11,838 nucleotides of DNA from CAYSIX01 sp964431205. Its GTDB lineage: Bacteria; Planctomycetota; Phycisphaerae; Phycisphaerales; Phycisphaeraceae. The position numbers and the translations under genes were made by a program. The notes under the pieces are model-generated. The model saw only the letters and a list, made by a program, of their open reading frames with translations. It ran no database searches and was not told the DNA's origin. The DNA lies in assembly GCA_964431205.1 (NCBI GenBank), contig CAYSIX010000127.1, positions 1 through 11,838 of the forward strand, written 5' to 3'. Below, in pieces: positions 6,304 through 11,838 of the stretch. The number at the start of each line of letters is the position of its first letter. Position 1 is the stretch's first letter.

Positions 6304-7029
6304 ATGAAACTCTGCCTCCACCACCACGTCCCGCCCGTGACCGACACGCCCTCGGACCGCGCGCTCGACGTCGCCGCCATGTTCGGCCTCGCGCTCGACG
6401 ACGATCGGCCCGTCCCCGTCCTGCCCCGCCTCGAGCTCGACCTGCGGGCCGGGCAAGTCGTCTTCGTCACCGGGCCCAGCGGCAGCGGCAAGTCCACCCT
6501 CCTGCGACTCATCGCCGACGCCCTGCGCAACCGGCCCGACGCTCACACCATCGACCTCGACGACGCCACCCCGCCCGACACCCCGCTCGTCGACGGGTTC
6601 GACGGCCTGCCGCTGGACCAGACCCTCCGCCTGCTCGCCACCGTCGGCCTGGCCGAGGCGTTCGTCCTGCTGCGACGCCCCAGCCAGCTCTCCGACGGCC
6701 AGCGCTTCCGCGCCCGTCTCGCCCACGCCCTGCACCGCGCCCGTGCGCGCGCCGGCGACGGGTTCACGTGCGTCCTCGCCGACGAGTTCGCCGCCACGCT
6801 CGACCGCGTCACCGCCGCCAACCTCGCCCGCGCCGTGCGCACCGCCCTGACCCCCCGCCCAACGGTAAACGGCCAGGCGGCGCCCTGCCTCGTCGCCGCC
6901 ACCACCCACGACGACCTGCTCGAGCCGCTCTCGCCCGACGTGCTGGTCGTCACCGAGCTGGGCGGCCGCGCCTCGGTCCACCGCAAGCCGCGAGCCGAGC
7001 CTGAGCCCGCCGTGAGCACGCGACCATGA
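6304..7029 (+). CDS. ABC-type ATPase, COG2401-like (not a transporter subunit)
   Basis: This 241-residue soluble protein has a full set of ABC ATPase motifs. Walker A is GPSGSGKST (57-65, Lys63), the signature is QLSDGQ (Asp in place of the usual first Gly, 129-133), Walker B is CVLADEFAATLD (Asp160, Glu161), and the H-loop is in AATTHDD (His202). It has no membrane-spanning or permease partner nearby. The next gene encodes a GNAT-fold protein and overlaps it by ATGA. This pairing corresponds to COG2401, described as an ABC ATPase fused to a predicted acetyltransferase domain, here as two polypeptides. The start is the ATG at 6304, with GGAG six bases upstream; the upstream in-frame extension to 6235 is Pro-rich and lacks support. 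The function of the family is not established to my knowledge; location beside a terminase suggests DNA-related work. Confidence 0.82.
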   Translation: MKLCLHHHVPPVTDTPSDRALDVAAMFGLALDDDRPVPVLPRLELDLRAGQVVFVTGPSGSGKSTLLRLIADALRNRPDAHTIDLDDATPPDTPLVDGFDGLPLDQTLRLLATVGLAEAFVLLRRPSQLSDGQRFRARLAHALHRARARAGDGFTCVLADEFAATLDRVTAANLARAVRTALTPRPTVNGQAAPCLVAATTHDDLLEPLSPDVLVVTELGGRASVHRKPRAEPEPAVSTRP

Positions 7030-7868
7030 CCGCCACGCTGATCCGACGCTTCGAGCACGCCGATCGCTACGACCCCGCCGCCACGCTGCAACTGGTCACC
7101 GGCGAGCGCGCCGACTACGACGCCCTGGCCCCGCACCACTACCGCGGCGGCACGCCCGCGACCATCACCCGCGTCCTCGCTCTGCGCGACACCCGCCCGA
7201 GTCGGCTCGATCGATTCCGGGATAGGCCGGACCGCCGCACCGTCGCCGTCCTCGTCGAGTCCCTGCCCGCCCTGAGCTGCCGCCTCCGCGATTTGGCCCT
7301 GCGCGACCGCTACGGGCCCTGGCTCGACCCCGCCGAGCGCGCCCGCCTGCTCAACCGCGAGGTCCGCTGCATCAGCCGCGTGATCGTCGACCCGCGCTGG
7401 CGTGGCCTCGGCCTGGCCGTCCGCCTCGTCCGACACGCCCTGGCCACCGCCACCACCCCCGTCACCGAGGCCCTCGCCGCCATGGGACGGGTGCACCCGT
7501 TCTTCGAACGCGCCGGCATGACCGCCTACCGCCGCCCGCCGCACCCGCACGACGATCGCCTCGTCGCCGCCCTGCGCCACGCCGGCATCGAGCCGCGCGA
7601 GCTCGCCCGGCTCCAGCCCTTGATCGACCAAGTGCGCGCGATGCCCGAGCCGCGCCGACGCTGGCTGCTCGCCGAGCTGCGCCGCTGGGGCCGCTGGCGC
7701 CACGACCACCCGGACAACGATCCGCCCGACGAGGTGCTGCGCGTCCGCCTCGACGCCGTCCGCCGCCGCCTCCTGCTCGAGCCGGTGTACTACCTCGCCG
7801 TGCACGACCAAAGCAACAGCCGCAAAGAGGCACAAGAGGACAGCAGGTCCAATGTATACCCAAACTGA
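7026..7868 (+). CDS. GNAT-fold acetyltransferase-like protein, partner of the upstream ABC ATPase
   Basis: This 280-residue protein contains a recognisable GNAT motif A: ISRVIVDPRWRGLGLAVRLV, with the acetyl-CoA-binding R-W-R-G-L-G at 124-129. It is followed by AAMGRVHPFFERAGM, as expected for the second half of the fold. The N-terminal part (1-60) and C-terminal helical part (about 180-260) are not assigned. The ATG overlaps the ATPase stop as ATGA, with no Shine-Dalgarno, so translation is probably coupled and the two products made in similar amounts. In COG2401 such a domain is fused to the ATPase. The last roughly 18 residues (SNSRKEAQEDSRSNVYPN) and the stop codon come from the repeat element that begins near 7813, so the original C-terminus may have been shorter or different. 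The acetylation target is unknown. Confidence 0.78.
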   Translation: MTATLIRRFEHADRYDPAATLQLVTGERADYDALAPHHYRGGTPATITRVLALRDTRPSRLDRFRDRPDRRTVAVLVESLPALSCRLRDLALRDRYGPWLDPAERARLLNREVRCISRVIVDPRWRGLGLAVRLVRHALATATTPVTEALAAMGRVHPFFERAGMTAYRRPPHPHDDRLVAALRHAGIEPRELARLQPLIDQVRAMPEPRRRWLLAELRRWGRWRHDHPDNDPPDEVLRVRLDAVRRRLLLEPVYYLAVHDQSNSRKEAQEDSRSNVYPN

Positions 7869-8073
7869 TCGATTGTCGCGGACCTACCAAACGCAATGGC
7901 GAATGACGAATGCTCGAATGTCGAAACAATGACCAAATAGTGAATGTCCAGTGCCCGTCGATCCTTTTCATTCGTCATTGAAGCATTCGATATTCATTCG
8001 ACATTCGAGCATTCATCATTCGTGCGTTTGAATCGATCACCTATCTCTTTACTTTTGCGCCTTTTTGTGGCTA
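7813..8073. repeat. Nested intergenic inverted-repeat element, about 260 bases
   Basis: Several inverted pairs are stacked around one centre. Outermost, GCCGCAAAGAGGCACAAG (7819-7836) faces the reverse complement in 8054-8073. Next, TGATCGATT (7866-7874) pairs perfectly with AATCGATCA (8031-8039). Inside that, about 38 bases at 7888-7925 (containing GACGAATGCTCGAATGTCGAA) pair imperfectly with 7997-8030 (TTCGACATTCGAGCATT). The inner arms are AT-rich compared with the genes on both sides. The layout parallels 1474-1687. The left end overlaps the 3' end of the GNAT gene and the right end supplies a ribosome binding site to the ParB-like gene. There is no credible gene inside. It is probably a MITE- or REP-like element that splits the cassette into two parts. 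Confidence 0.7.
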
Positions 8074-8086
8074 TGCCTCTCTTCGT

Positions 8087-8090
8087 GGAG
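8087..8090 (+). promoter_or_regulatory. Repeat-derived ribosome binding site of the ParB-like gene
   Basis: GGAG at 8087-8090 lies seven bases before the ATG at 8098 and belongs to CTTCGTGGAG, the tail of the recurrent CTTCGTGG module. It supports the ATG at 8098 over an in-frame ATG at 8065 that lies inside the repeat. Confidence 0.6.
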
Positions 8091-8097
8091 CTCCCGA

Positions 8098-8781
8098 ATG
8101 CCCGAACTGCGCCTGATCCCGTTGTCACGCCTCCGCCCGCACCCGCGCAACAGCAACGTCATGCCCGAGGCGATGCTCGAAAAGCTCGTGCGGCACCTCG
8201 AGCGCGCCAACCGGTACCCGCCCCTGATCGTCCGCCCGATTGAAACCGACGCGAGCGACGCCGAACCGTCGTGGCGAGACCGCGGCGAGGCGACCGCCGA
8301 CGTCACCACGCCGCCGTCGGCGTATGAGATCCTCGACGGCCACCACCGCGCCGAGGCCCTGCGTCGGCTCGGCCGCGAGCACGCGCGCTGCGACGTCTGG
8401 CGCGTCGGTGACGAGGACGCCCTCATGCTGCTGGCGACGCTGAACCGGCTGCGCGGGCACGACGACCCGCTGCGTCGGGCCGAGCTGCTGCGCGAGCTGG
8501 CCGCGGCGCAGCAGCGCGGGCGAGAGAGGCTGGCGGCGTGGCTGCCCGAGCGCTCCGCGCAGGTGCGCCGTCTGCTGGCGATGCGTCCGCGTGTGCCCCG
8601 GCCGCGCTCGCCGCGACACGCCGAGGCGATGCCCGTGCCGGTGCACTTTTTCCTGCGGCCGGCAGAGAAGCGCGAGCTCGACGCGGCGCTGCGTCGTGTC
8701 GGCGAGCCGCGCGCCGCCGCGCTCGTGCGCCTGGTGCGCGCCGGGCTCGCGTCGCTCGGGCTGAACGACGCGGGCCGCTGA
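8098..8781 (+). CDS. ParB/sulfiredoxin-fold protein preceding the terminase
   Basis: This 227-residue protein starts with the ParB N-terminal pattern: IPLSRLRPHPRNSN (about 7-20), then YPPLIVRPI, then EILDGHHRAEALRRLG (77-92) with the nucleotide-binding-type box DGHHR at 80-84. The middle contains the helical segment LNRLRGHDDPLRRAELLREL and a possible HTH, typical of short ParB-like proteins in phages and mobile elements rather than chromosomal ParB. No ParA or centromere-like site is nearby. The stop codon is two bases before the terminase ATG, so the two are co-translated. The position is where a small terminase subunit would usually be, which suggests it helps select DNA for the terminase; this is inference. 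The start at 8098 has a Shine-Dalgarno contributed by a repeat. Confidence 0.8.
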   Translation: MPELRLIPLSRLRPHPRNSNVMPEAMLEKLVRHLERANRYPPLIVRPIETDASDAEPSWRDRGEATADVTTPPSAYEILDGHHRAEALRRLGREHARCDVWRVGDEDALMLLATLNRLRGHDDPLRRAELLRELAAAQQRGRERLAAWLPERSAQVRRLLAMRPRVPRPRSPRHAEAMPVPVHFFLRPAEKRELDAALRRVGEPRAAALVRLVRAGLASLGLNDAGR

Positions 8782-8783
8782 CC

Positions 8784-10358
8784 ATGCCGACGACCGCTGC
8801 GCGACAAGACCGGCGTCCGGCCGAGGCGCTGCTCGCCGCTCGGCCGCGCACGGCGGACGAACTGCACGCGCTGACGCGCACCCTGCTGGGCCTGGACGTG
8901 CCGCGGGTGGCGGTGCTGCCGGGCAGCGATCCGCCGTTCACGTACCTGACCCACGCGTACTTCGCCGATCACGCGCGCGGCGTGGCCGGGTCCGCGGGCG
9001 GCGGGATGGACGTCGCGGCGGGGAGCGACGCGGTGGTCTGGGCCAGCCGGGGCGGGGGCAAGACGACGCTGGGCGCGGCGGCGACGCTGCTGGACCTGCT
9101 GTTCAAGCCGGGCATTCAGGTGCGCGTCCTGGGCGGGTCGCTGGAGCAGTCGCTGAAGATGCACGAGGCGTTGCGGGCGATGGTGGAGCGGCCGGCGCTG
9201 CGACCGTTGCTGGCCGGCGAACCGACGCGGCGGCGGATCGAGCTGGTCAACGGGTCGCGCGTGGAGGTGCTGGCGCAGTCGCAGCGGTCGGTGCGCGGCG
9301 TGCGCGTGCAGAAGCTGCGCTGCGACGAGGTCGAGCACTTCGACCCGGCGATCTGGCAGGCCGCGCAGATGGTCACGCGCAGCGCCCGGTGCGGGCCGGC
9401 GTACGTCCGCGGCTCGCTCGAAGCGGTGTCCACGTTCCATCGGCCCGGCGGGCTCATGGCGAGCCTGGTTTCGAGTCCCGGGCTGCGCGATTCGAGTTCA
9501 CGGCCGCGTACGTCTGACTCGAAACTCGAAGCGTCAAACGCGAGGCTCATCCGTTGGACCGCCCTGGACGTGGCCGAGCGATGTGCGGCGGATCGGCCGT
9601 GCGAGGGGTGCGTGCTGTGGCGGGACTGCGCGGGGCGCGCGAAGCACGCGACGGGGTTCGTGCCGATCGACGACCTGGTCGCCCAGTGGCGGCGGACGAG
9701 CGACGCGGTGTGGGACGCGGAGATGATGTGCCGGCGGCCGACGGTCAGCGACCGGGTGTACGAGCGATTCGATGTCTCGCGTCACGTGCGCGAGACGCTG
9801 GAGGGGGCGGCGTTGCCGGCGGGCGCGTCGCGGCGCGAGCCGGCGTGGGTCGCGGGCATGGACTTCGGCCTGCGCAGCCCGACGGTCGTGCTGTGGGCGT
9901 GCGTGTACGGCACGGGCGAGGCGGCGGTGGTGCACGTGATCGACGAGCACGCGGCGGCCGACCTGACGGTGGACCAGCACGTCGAGGCGATGCGGCAAAA
10001 GCCGTGGCCCCGGCCGGCGTGGATCGGGGTCGATCCGGCCGGCCACGCCCGCGACGCCCACAGCGGCCTGAGCACCTGCCAGCTCCTGCGCAGCGCGGGG
10101 TACACCGTGCGAAGCCGACCGTCGCGGATCGAGGACGGCGTCGAGCGCGTCCGACGCCGGCTCGACCGCGACACGCTGCGGGTCCACCCGCGCTGCCGCC
10201 GGCTCATCGCCGACCTGCAGGCGTACCACTTCGACCCCGGTCGCCCGCACCGCGACGAGCCGGTCAAGGACGGGCCCGACCACGCCTGCGACGCGCTGCG
10301 CTACCTGATCGTCAATCTCGAGGTCGGCGGGGCGGTGCGCCGGCGGTCCTACTGGTGA
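8784..10358 (+). CDS. Phage-type terminase large subunit (ATPase + RNase H-like nuclease)
   Basis: This 524-residue protein has both terminase domains. The packaging ATPase shows Walker A WASRGGGKTT (86-95, Lys93) and Walker B KLRCDEVEHF (Asp181, Glu182). The nuclease shows the acidic residues in GMDFGLRSP (Asp360), WIGVDPAG (Asp417) and GPDHACDALRYL (Asp499, Asp503). In phages the enzyme cuts DNA and pumps it through a portal into a procapsid. Between the domains are four cysteines (267, 273, 276, 282; C-x5-C-x2-C-x5-C) that could hold zinc. Residues about 229-256 are a Ser-rich segment encoded by repeat-like DNA. The ATG at 8784 follows the ParB-like stop by two bases. All catalytic residues are kept, so it is not an obvious relic, yet no portal or capsid gene follows; the next gene is on the other strand. 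Confidence 0.9.
   Translation: MPTTAARQDRRPAEALLAARPRTADELHALTRTLLGLDVPRVAVLPGSDPPFTYLTHAYFADHARGVAGSAGGGMDVAAGSDAVVWASRGGGKTTLGAAATLLDLLFKPGIQVRVLGGSLEQSLKMHEALRAMVERPALRPLLAGEPTRRRIELVNGSRVEVLAQSQRSVRGVRVQKLRCDEVEHFDPAIWQAAQMVTRSARCGPAYVRGSLEAVSTFHRPGGLMASLVSSPGLRDSSSRPRTSDSKLEASNARLIRWTALDVAERCAADRPCEGCVLWRDCAGRAKHATGFVPIDDLVAQWRRTSDAVWDAEMMCRRPTVSDRVYERFDVSRHVRETLEGAALPAGASRREPAWVAGMDFGLRSPTVVLWACVYGTGEAAVVHVIDEHAAADLTVDQHVEAMRQKPWPRPAWIGVDPAGHARDAHSGLSTCQLLRSAGYTVRSRPSRIEDGVERVRRRLDRDTLRVHPRCRRLIADLQAYHFDPGRPHRDEPVKDGPDHACDALRYLIVNLEVGGAVRRRSYW
9468..9531. repeat. In-frame repeat-like insertion inside the terminase gene
   Basis: A perfect nine-base inverted repeat, GTTTCGAGT (9468-9476) and ACTCGAAAC (9517-9525), brackets further TTCGAGTT and ACTCGAA-type words. 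The stretch is less GC-rich and differs in composition from the coding sequence around it. It encodes roughly SSPGLRDSSSRPRTSDSKLE at the linker between the ATPase and nuclease domains, and keeps the frame open. It looks like an intergenic-type repeat captured in a tolerant loop. Confidence 0.55.
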
Positions 10359-10383
10359 ATCAAACATGAACCGGCCGATGCCG

Positions 10384-11463
10384 TCAATCGTCCGTCGGCG
10401 CCGACGAGAGCGGGGTGTGGCCGTAGGGGCTGCCCGGAGCCTTCGAGCTGGAGCGGACCTCGCCGCCGCGGGCCTCGTGCAGCGACGCGAGCGCCGCCTG
10501 CAGCGCCTGATCGGCCTGCCGCTTGGCCGCTTCCAGCTCGGCCACCTGCCGCTCCAGCCCGCGCGCCCGGTCCCGCGTCGAGTCCAACTGCGCGCGAAAC
10601 TCGTCGGCCCGCGCCTGCGCCGCGGCCAGCTCCCGCTGGACCACGTCCAGCTCGTCGTCGGCCTGCTGCGCCTCGGCCTGGGCCGCCCGCGTGATCTTCT
10701 CCTGCGCCGCCAGGTCCGCCGACGCCCGGTGCGCGCCGAACGCGAAGCTGATCATCAGCACCGTCGCGATCAGCGTCAGCGCGCCGGCGCCCGCCCACGA
10801 GGCCACGCACAGCCGACGCAACTGACGCACCTGGTACCGCGCGTGGGCGACCTGCTCGGCCGCCTCGTCCGCCTGACGCTGGGCGAGCATCACGCTCGCG
10901 CCCGCCAGACGCTGGTACCGCGTCAGCTCGTCTTCCGGTTCGGCCGTCTCGTCCCGCTTGCCCTCGCCCAGCAGCTCGCCCGGCGTGAGTTTGGCGTGCG
11001 GTCGGCCCGACGGCCGCGTGCCCACCTGCCCGTGCGGCAACGGCGAATACCGCGCGCCGCCGAACGCCTCCCGCGCCGAACCGTTGGCCCCGCGATCCGC
11101 CTCGCCCGGTCGTTCGGACGCGGCCGCCGCGGCGGTCCCGGACGCCGCCGCCTGGCCATCGGCCGAGGCGCCGTTCGACAGGTTCGATCCGGTCGAGGCG
11201 GAAGCCGCGACCGTGTCGGTCGGACGTACGGCGCTCGCGTCGCCGTCACCGCGGGCCGGCTCGGTCGCCTCGACCTCGTGCCGCGTCGCCGCCCCGGCGT
11301 TGGCACCGCCCGACGCCTCGCCGTCCGGCTTCACCCGCACACGCTTGCCGCCCTTGCCGTCACGCACCTCCAGCTTCCCTTCCTCGATCCGACGACGCAC
11401 CGTGCTCGGGCTCACGCCCAACTGCGCCGCGGCCTGCAACACCGTCAGCCAACGCTCGGCCAT
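10384..11463 (-). CDS. Membrane-anchored HTH protein with a long coiled coil (RodZ-like layout)
   Basis: This 359-residue protein starts with an excisionase/MerR-type DNA-binding domain (WLTVLQAAAQLGVSPSTVRRRI, 5-26, followed by a GKGGKRVRV wing at 37-45). A long Ala/Gly-rich, low-complexity linker follows (about 48-135), then a Pro-rich patch (SPLPHGQVGTRPSG, 140-153). One transmembrane helix spans about 219-243, and a heptad-rich coiled coil runs from about 248 to 333, rich in Ala, Glu, Gln and Arg. Topology is predicted as cytoplasmic N-terminus with the coiled coil outside, similar in layout, not sequence, to RodZ. GGAGG six bases before the ATG on the - strand gives a firm start. It converges on the terminase with a 25-base gap. 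I do not recognise a named family; it might tether DNA to the membrane or belong to the chromosome rather than the cassette. Confidence 0.75.
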   Translation of the reverse strand: MAERWLTVLQAAAQLGVSPSTVRRRIEEGKLEVRDGKGGKRVRVKPDGEASGGANAGAATRHEVEATEPARGDGDASAVRPTDTVAASASTGSNLSNGASADGQAAASGTAAAAASERPGEADRGANGSAREAFGGARYSPLPHGQVGTRPSGRPHAKLTPGELLGEGKRDETAEPEDELTRYQRLAGASVMLAQRQADEAAEQVAHARYQVRQLRRLCVASWAGAGALTLIATVLMISFAFGAHRASADLAAQEKITRAAQAEAQQADDELDVVQRELAAAQARADEFRAQLDSTRDRARGLERQVAELEAAKRQADQALQAALASLHEARGGEVRSSSKAPGSPYGHTPLSSAPTDD

Positions 11464-11644
11464 TCCTCACCTCCCGACGTGGATGGTTCTGCTCCCTTGT
11501 CGGTCACAATGGGCCGGCGGTTTACCGCCACCACCCCCACACCTGCCGCCGCCGGTCCTATCGGACCCGCGAAGACGGTGCCGCCCCGACACGGTGTGCG
11601 TTCCTGACCAGGGCAACCGACGCCAGCCCGGCCCGTGATCGCGC

Positions 11645-11650
11645 TAGGAT
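11645..11650 (+). promoter_or_regulatory. Possible -10 box of the last gene
   Basis: TAGGAT lies 22 bases upstream of the ATG at 11673 in the 209-base divergent region between the HTH membrane protein and the last gene. No good -35 is visible. The remainder of 11464-11644 is C-rich and shows no other site I can support. Confidence 0.35.
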
Positions 11651-11672
11651 GAATCAACAGACGAGGCTTGCG

Positions 11673-11838
11673 ATGGGCCATCGACGGAATCGACGACTCA
11701 GATGTGCTGTCGCCCTGGTGATGTGGTTCACCGCGCCCGCCCTCGCGGCGGACCTGCGCGAGGCGCTGGACCGGGCGCCGGCGCGGGCGGACCTGGTGCT
11801 GGTCGTGCCGAACATGGCCAAGCTGAGCCAGAAGCTGG
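11673..11838 (+). CDS. 5' end of a secreted or periplasmic protein, truncated by the window edge
   Basis: The 55 visible residues begin with a typical Sec signal peptide: a basic start (MGHRRNRRLR), a hydrophobic core (CAVALVMWFT) and a signal peptidase I site, APALA|AD, after residue 25. The mature part begins DLREALDRAPARADLVLVVP, then NMAKLSQKL. This resembles the start of planctomycete exported proteins of the DUF3352 kind, in which an opening 'value as seen at steady state' strand follows the signal peptide, but too little is visible to assign a family. GAGG lies six bases upstream of this ATG. An in-frame ATG at 11649 would add eight residues but overlaps the possible -10 box. The gene continues past the right edge. 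Confidence 0.65.
   Translation, partial: MGHRRNRRLRCAVALVMWFTAPALAADLREALDRAPARADLVLVVPNMAKLSQKL

Noticed and set aside
4329..6530. Long open frame (about 733 codons) on the - strand across the gap and the cassette start
   Set aside because: It runs through the 100 N, overlaps the repressor in another frame and has nonsense-like composition.
6304..7029. ABC transporter ATP-binding subunit
   Set aside because: No permease or binding protein is nearby, and the pairing with a GNAT protein fits COG2401 better.
7790..8243. Small genes within the intergenic element at 7813-8073
   Set aside because: Short frames on both strands simply translate the repeat words and lack ribosome binding sites.
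4380..10400. Prophage attachment sites flanking the cassette
   Set aside because: No direct repeat shared by the left gap region and the region after 10358 was found by eye, and there is no tRNA or integrase gene.
10523..11638. Open + strand frames opposite the HTH membrane protein
   Set aside because: Arg-rich or Ala/Ser/Pro-rich shadows without motifs; the - strand gene has a clear start and recognisable structure.

Overview
The window is about 70% GC, apart from a few AT-rich intergenic islands. It carries repeated intergenic modules (arms reading GTGCCTCTTCGTGG, ATTCGACATTCGAG, and a CACGGCTTG...CAAGCCGTG palindrome) of a kind I associate with Planctomycetota, probably class Phycisphaerae. 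That placement is inferred from style and gene content; no rRNA or other marker gene is present.

Left part (1-4360), housekeeping-type genes on the + strand. A repeat-rich leader (1-203) precedes a CaCA-family cation/Ca2+ antiporter (352-1449). An intergenic inverted-repeat element (about 1451-1690) follows, then a small STAS-domain anti-sigma-factor-antagonist-like protein (1759-2121) and a large archaeal/bacterial-type glycogen debranching enzyme (2189-4360). These genes have no obvious shared pathway.

Centre (4361-4762) is non-coding. Two nearly identical 50-base repeat copies flank a run of exactly 100 N, which is an assembly gap, so contiguity between the debranching enzyme and the cassette to its right is not proven.

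Right-centre (4763-10358), a phage-like cassette. A lambda-CI/LexA-type repressor with a visible Ala-Gly cleavage site and Ser/Lys dyad (4763-5647, - strand) is divergent from a + strand run. That run contains a tandem-HTH regulator (5769-6248), an ABC-type ATPase (6304-7029), a GNAT-fold protein overlapping it by ATGA (7026-7868), a ParB-like protein (8098-8781) and a full-length phage-type terminase large subunit (8784-10358). A near-perfect operator-like palindrome and an AT-rich island with an 11-base-spaced direct repeat lie between the divergent genes. The ATPase/GNAT pair resembles the ATPase-acetyltransferase fusion known as COG2401, here split into two coupled genes. No portal, protease, capsid, tail, integrase or lysis gene is visible in the window. 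This SOS-repressor-controlled set of ATPase, acetyltransferase, ParB-like protein and terminase is the most interesting part.

Right end (10384-11838). Convergent with the terminase is a membrane-anchored protein with an N-terminal excisionase-type HTH, one transmembrane helix and a long coiled coil, a layout resembling RodZ. Divergent from it is the 5' end of a secreted or periplasmic protein that runs off the window.

Repeats have shaped several genes: one supplies the last residues of the GNAT protein, another the ribosome binding site of the ParB-like gene, and a third appears to sit in frame inside the terminase.
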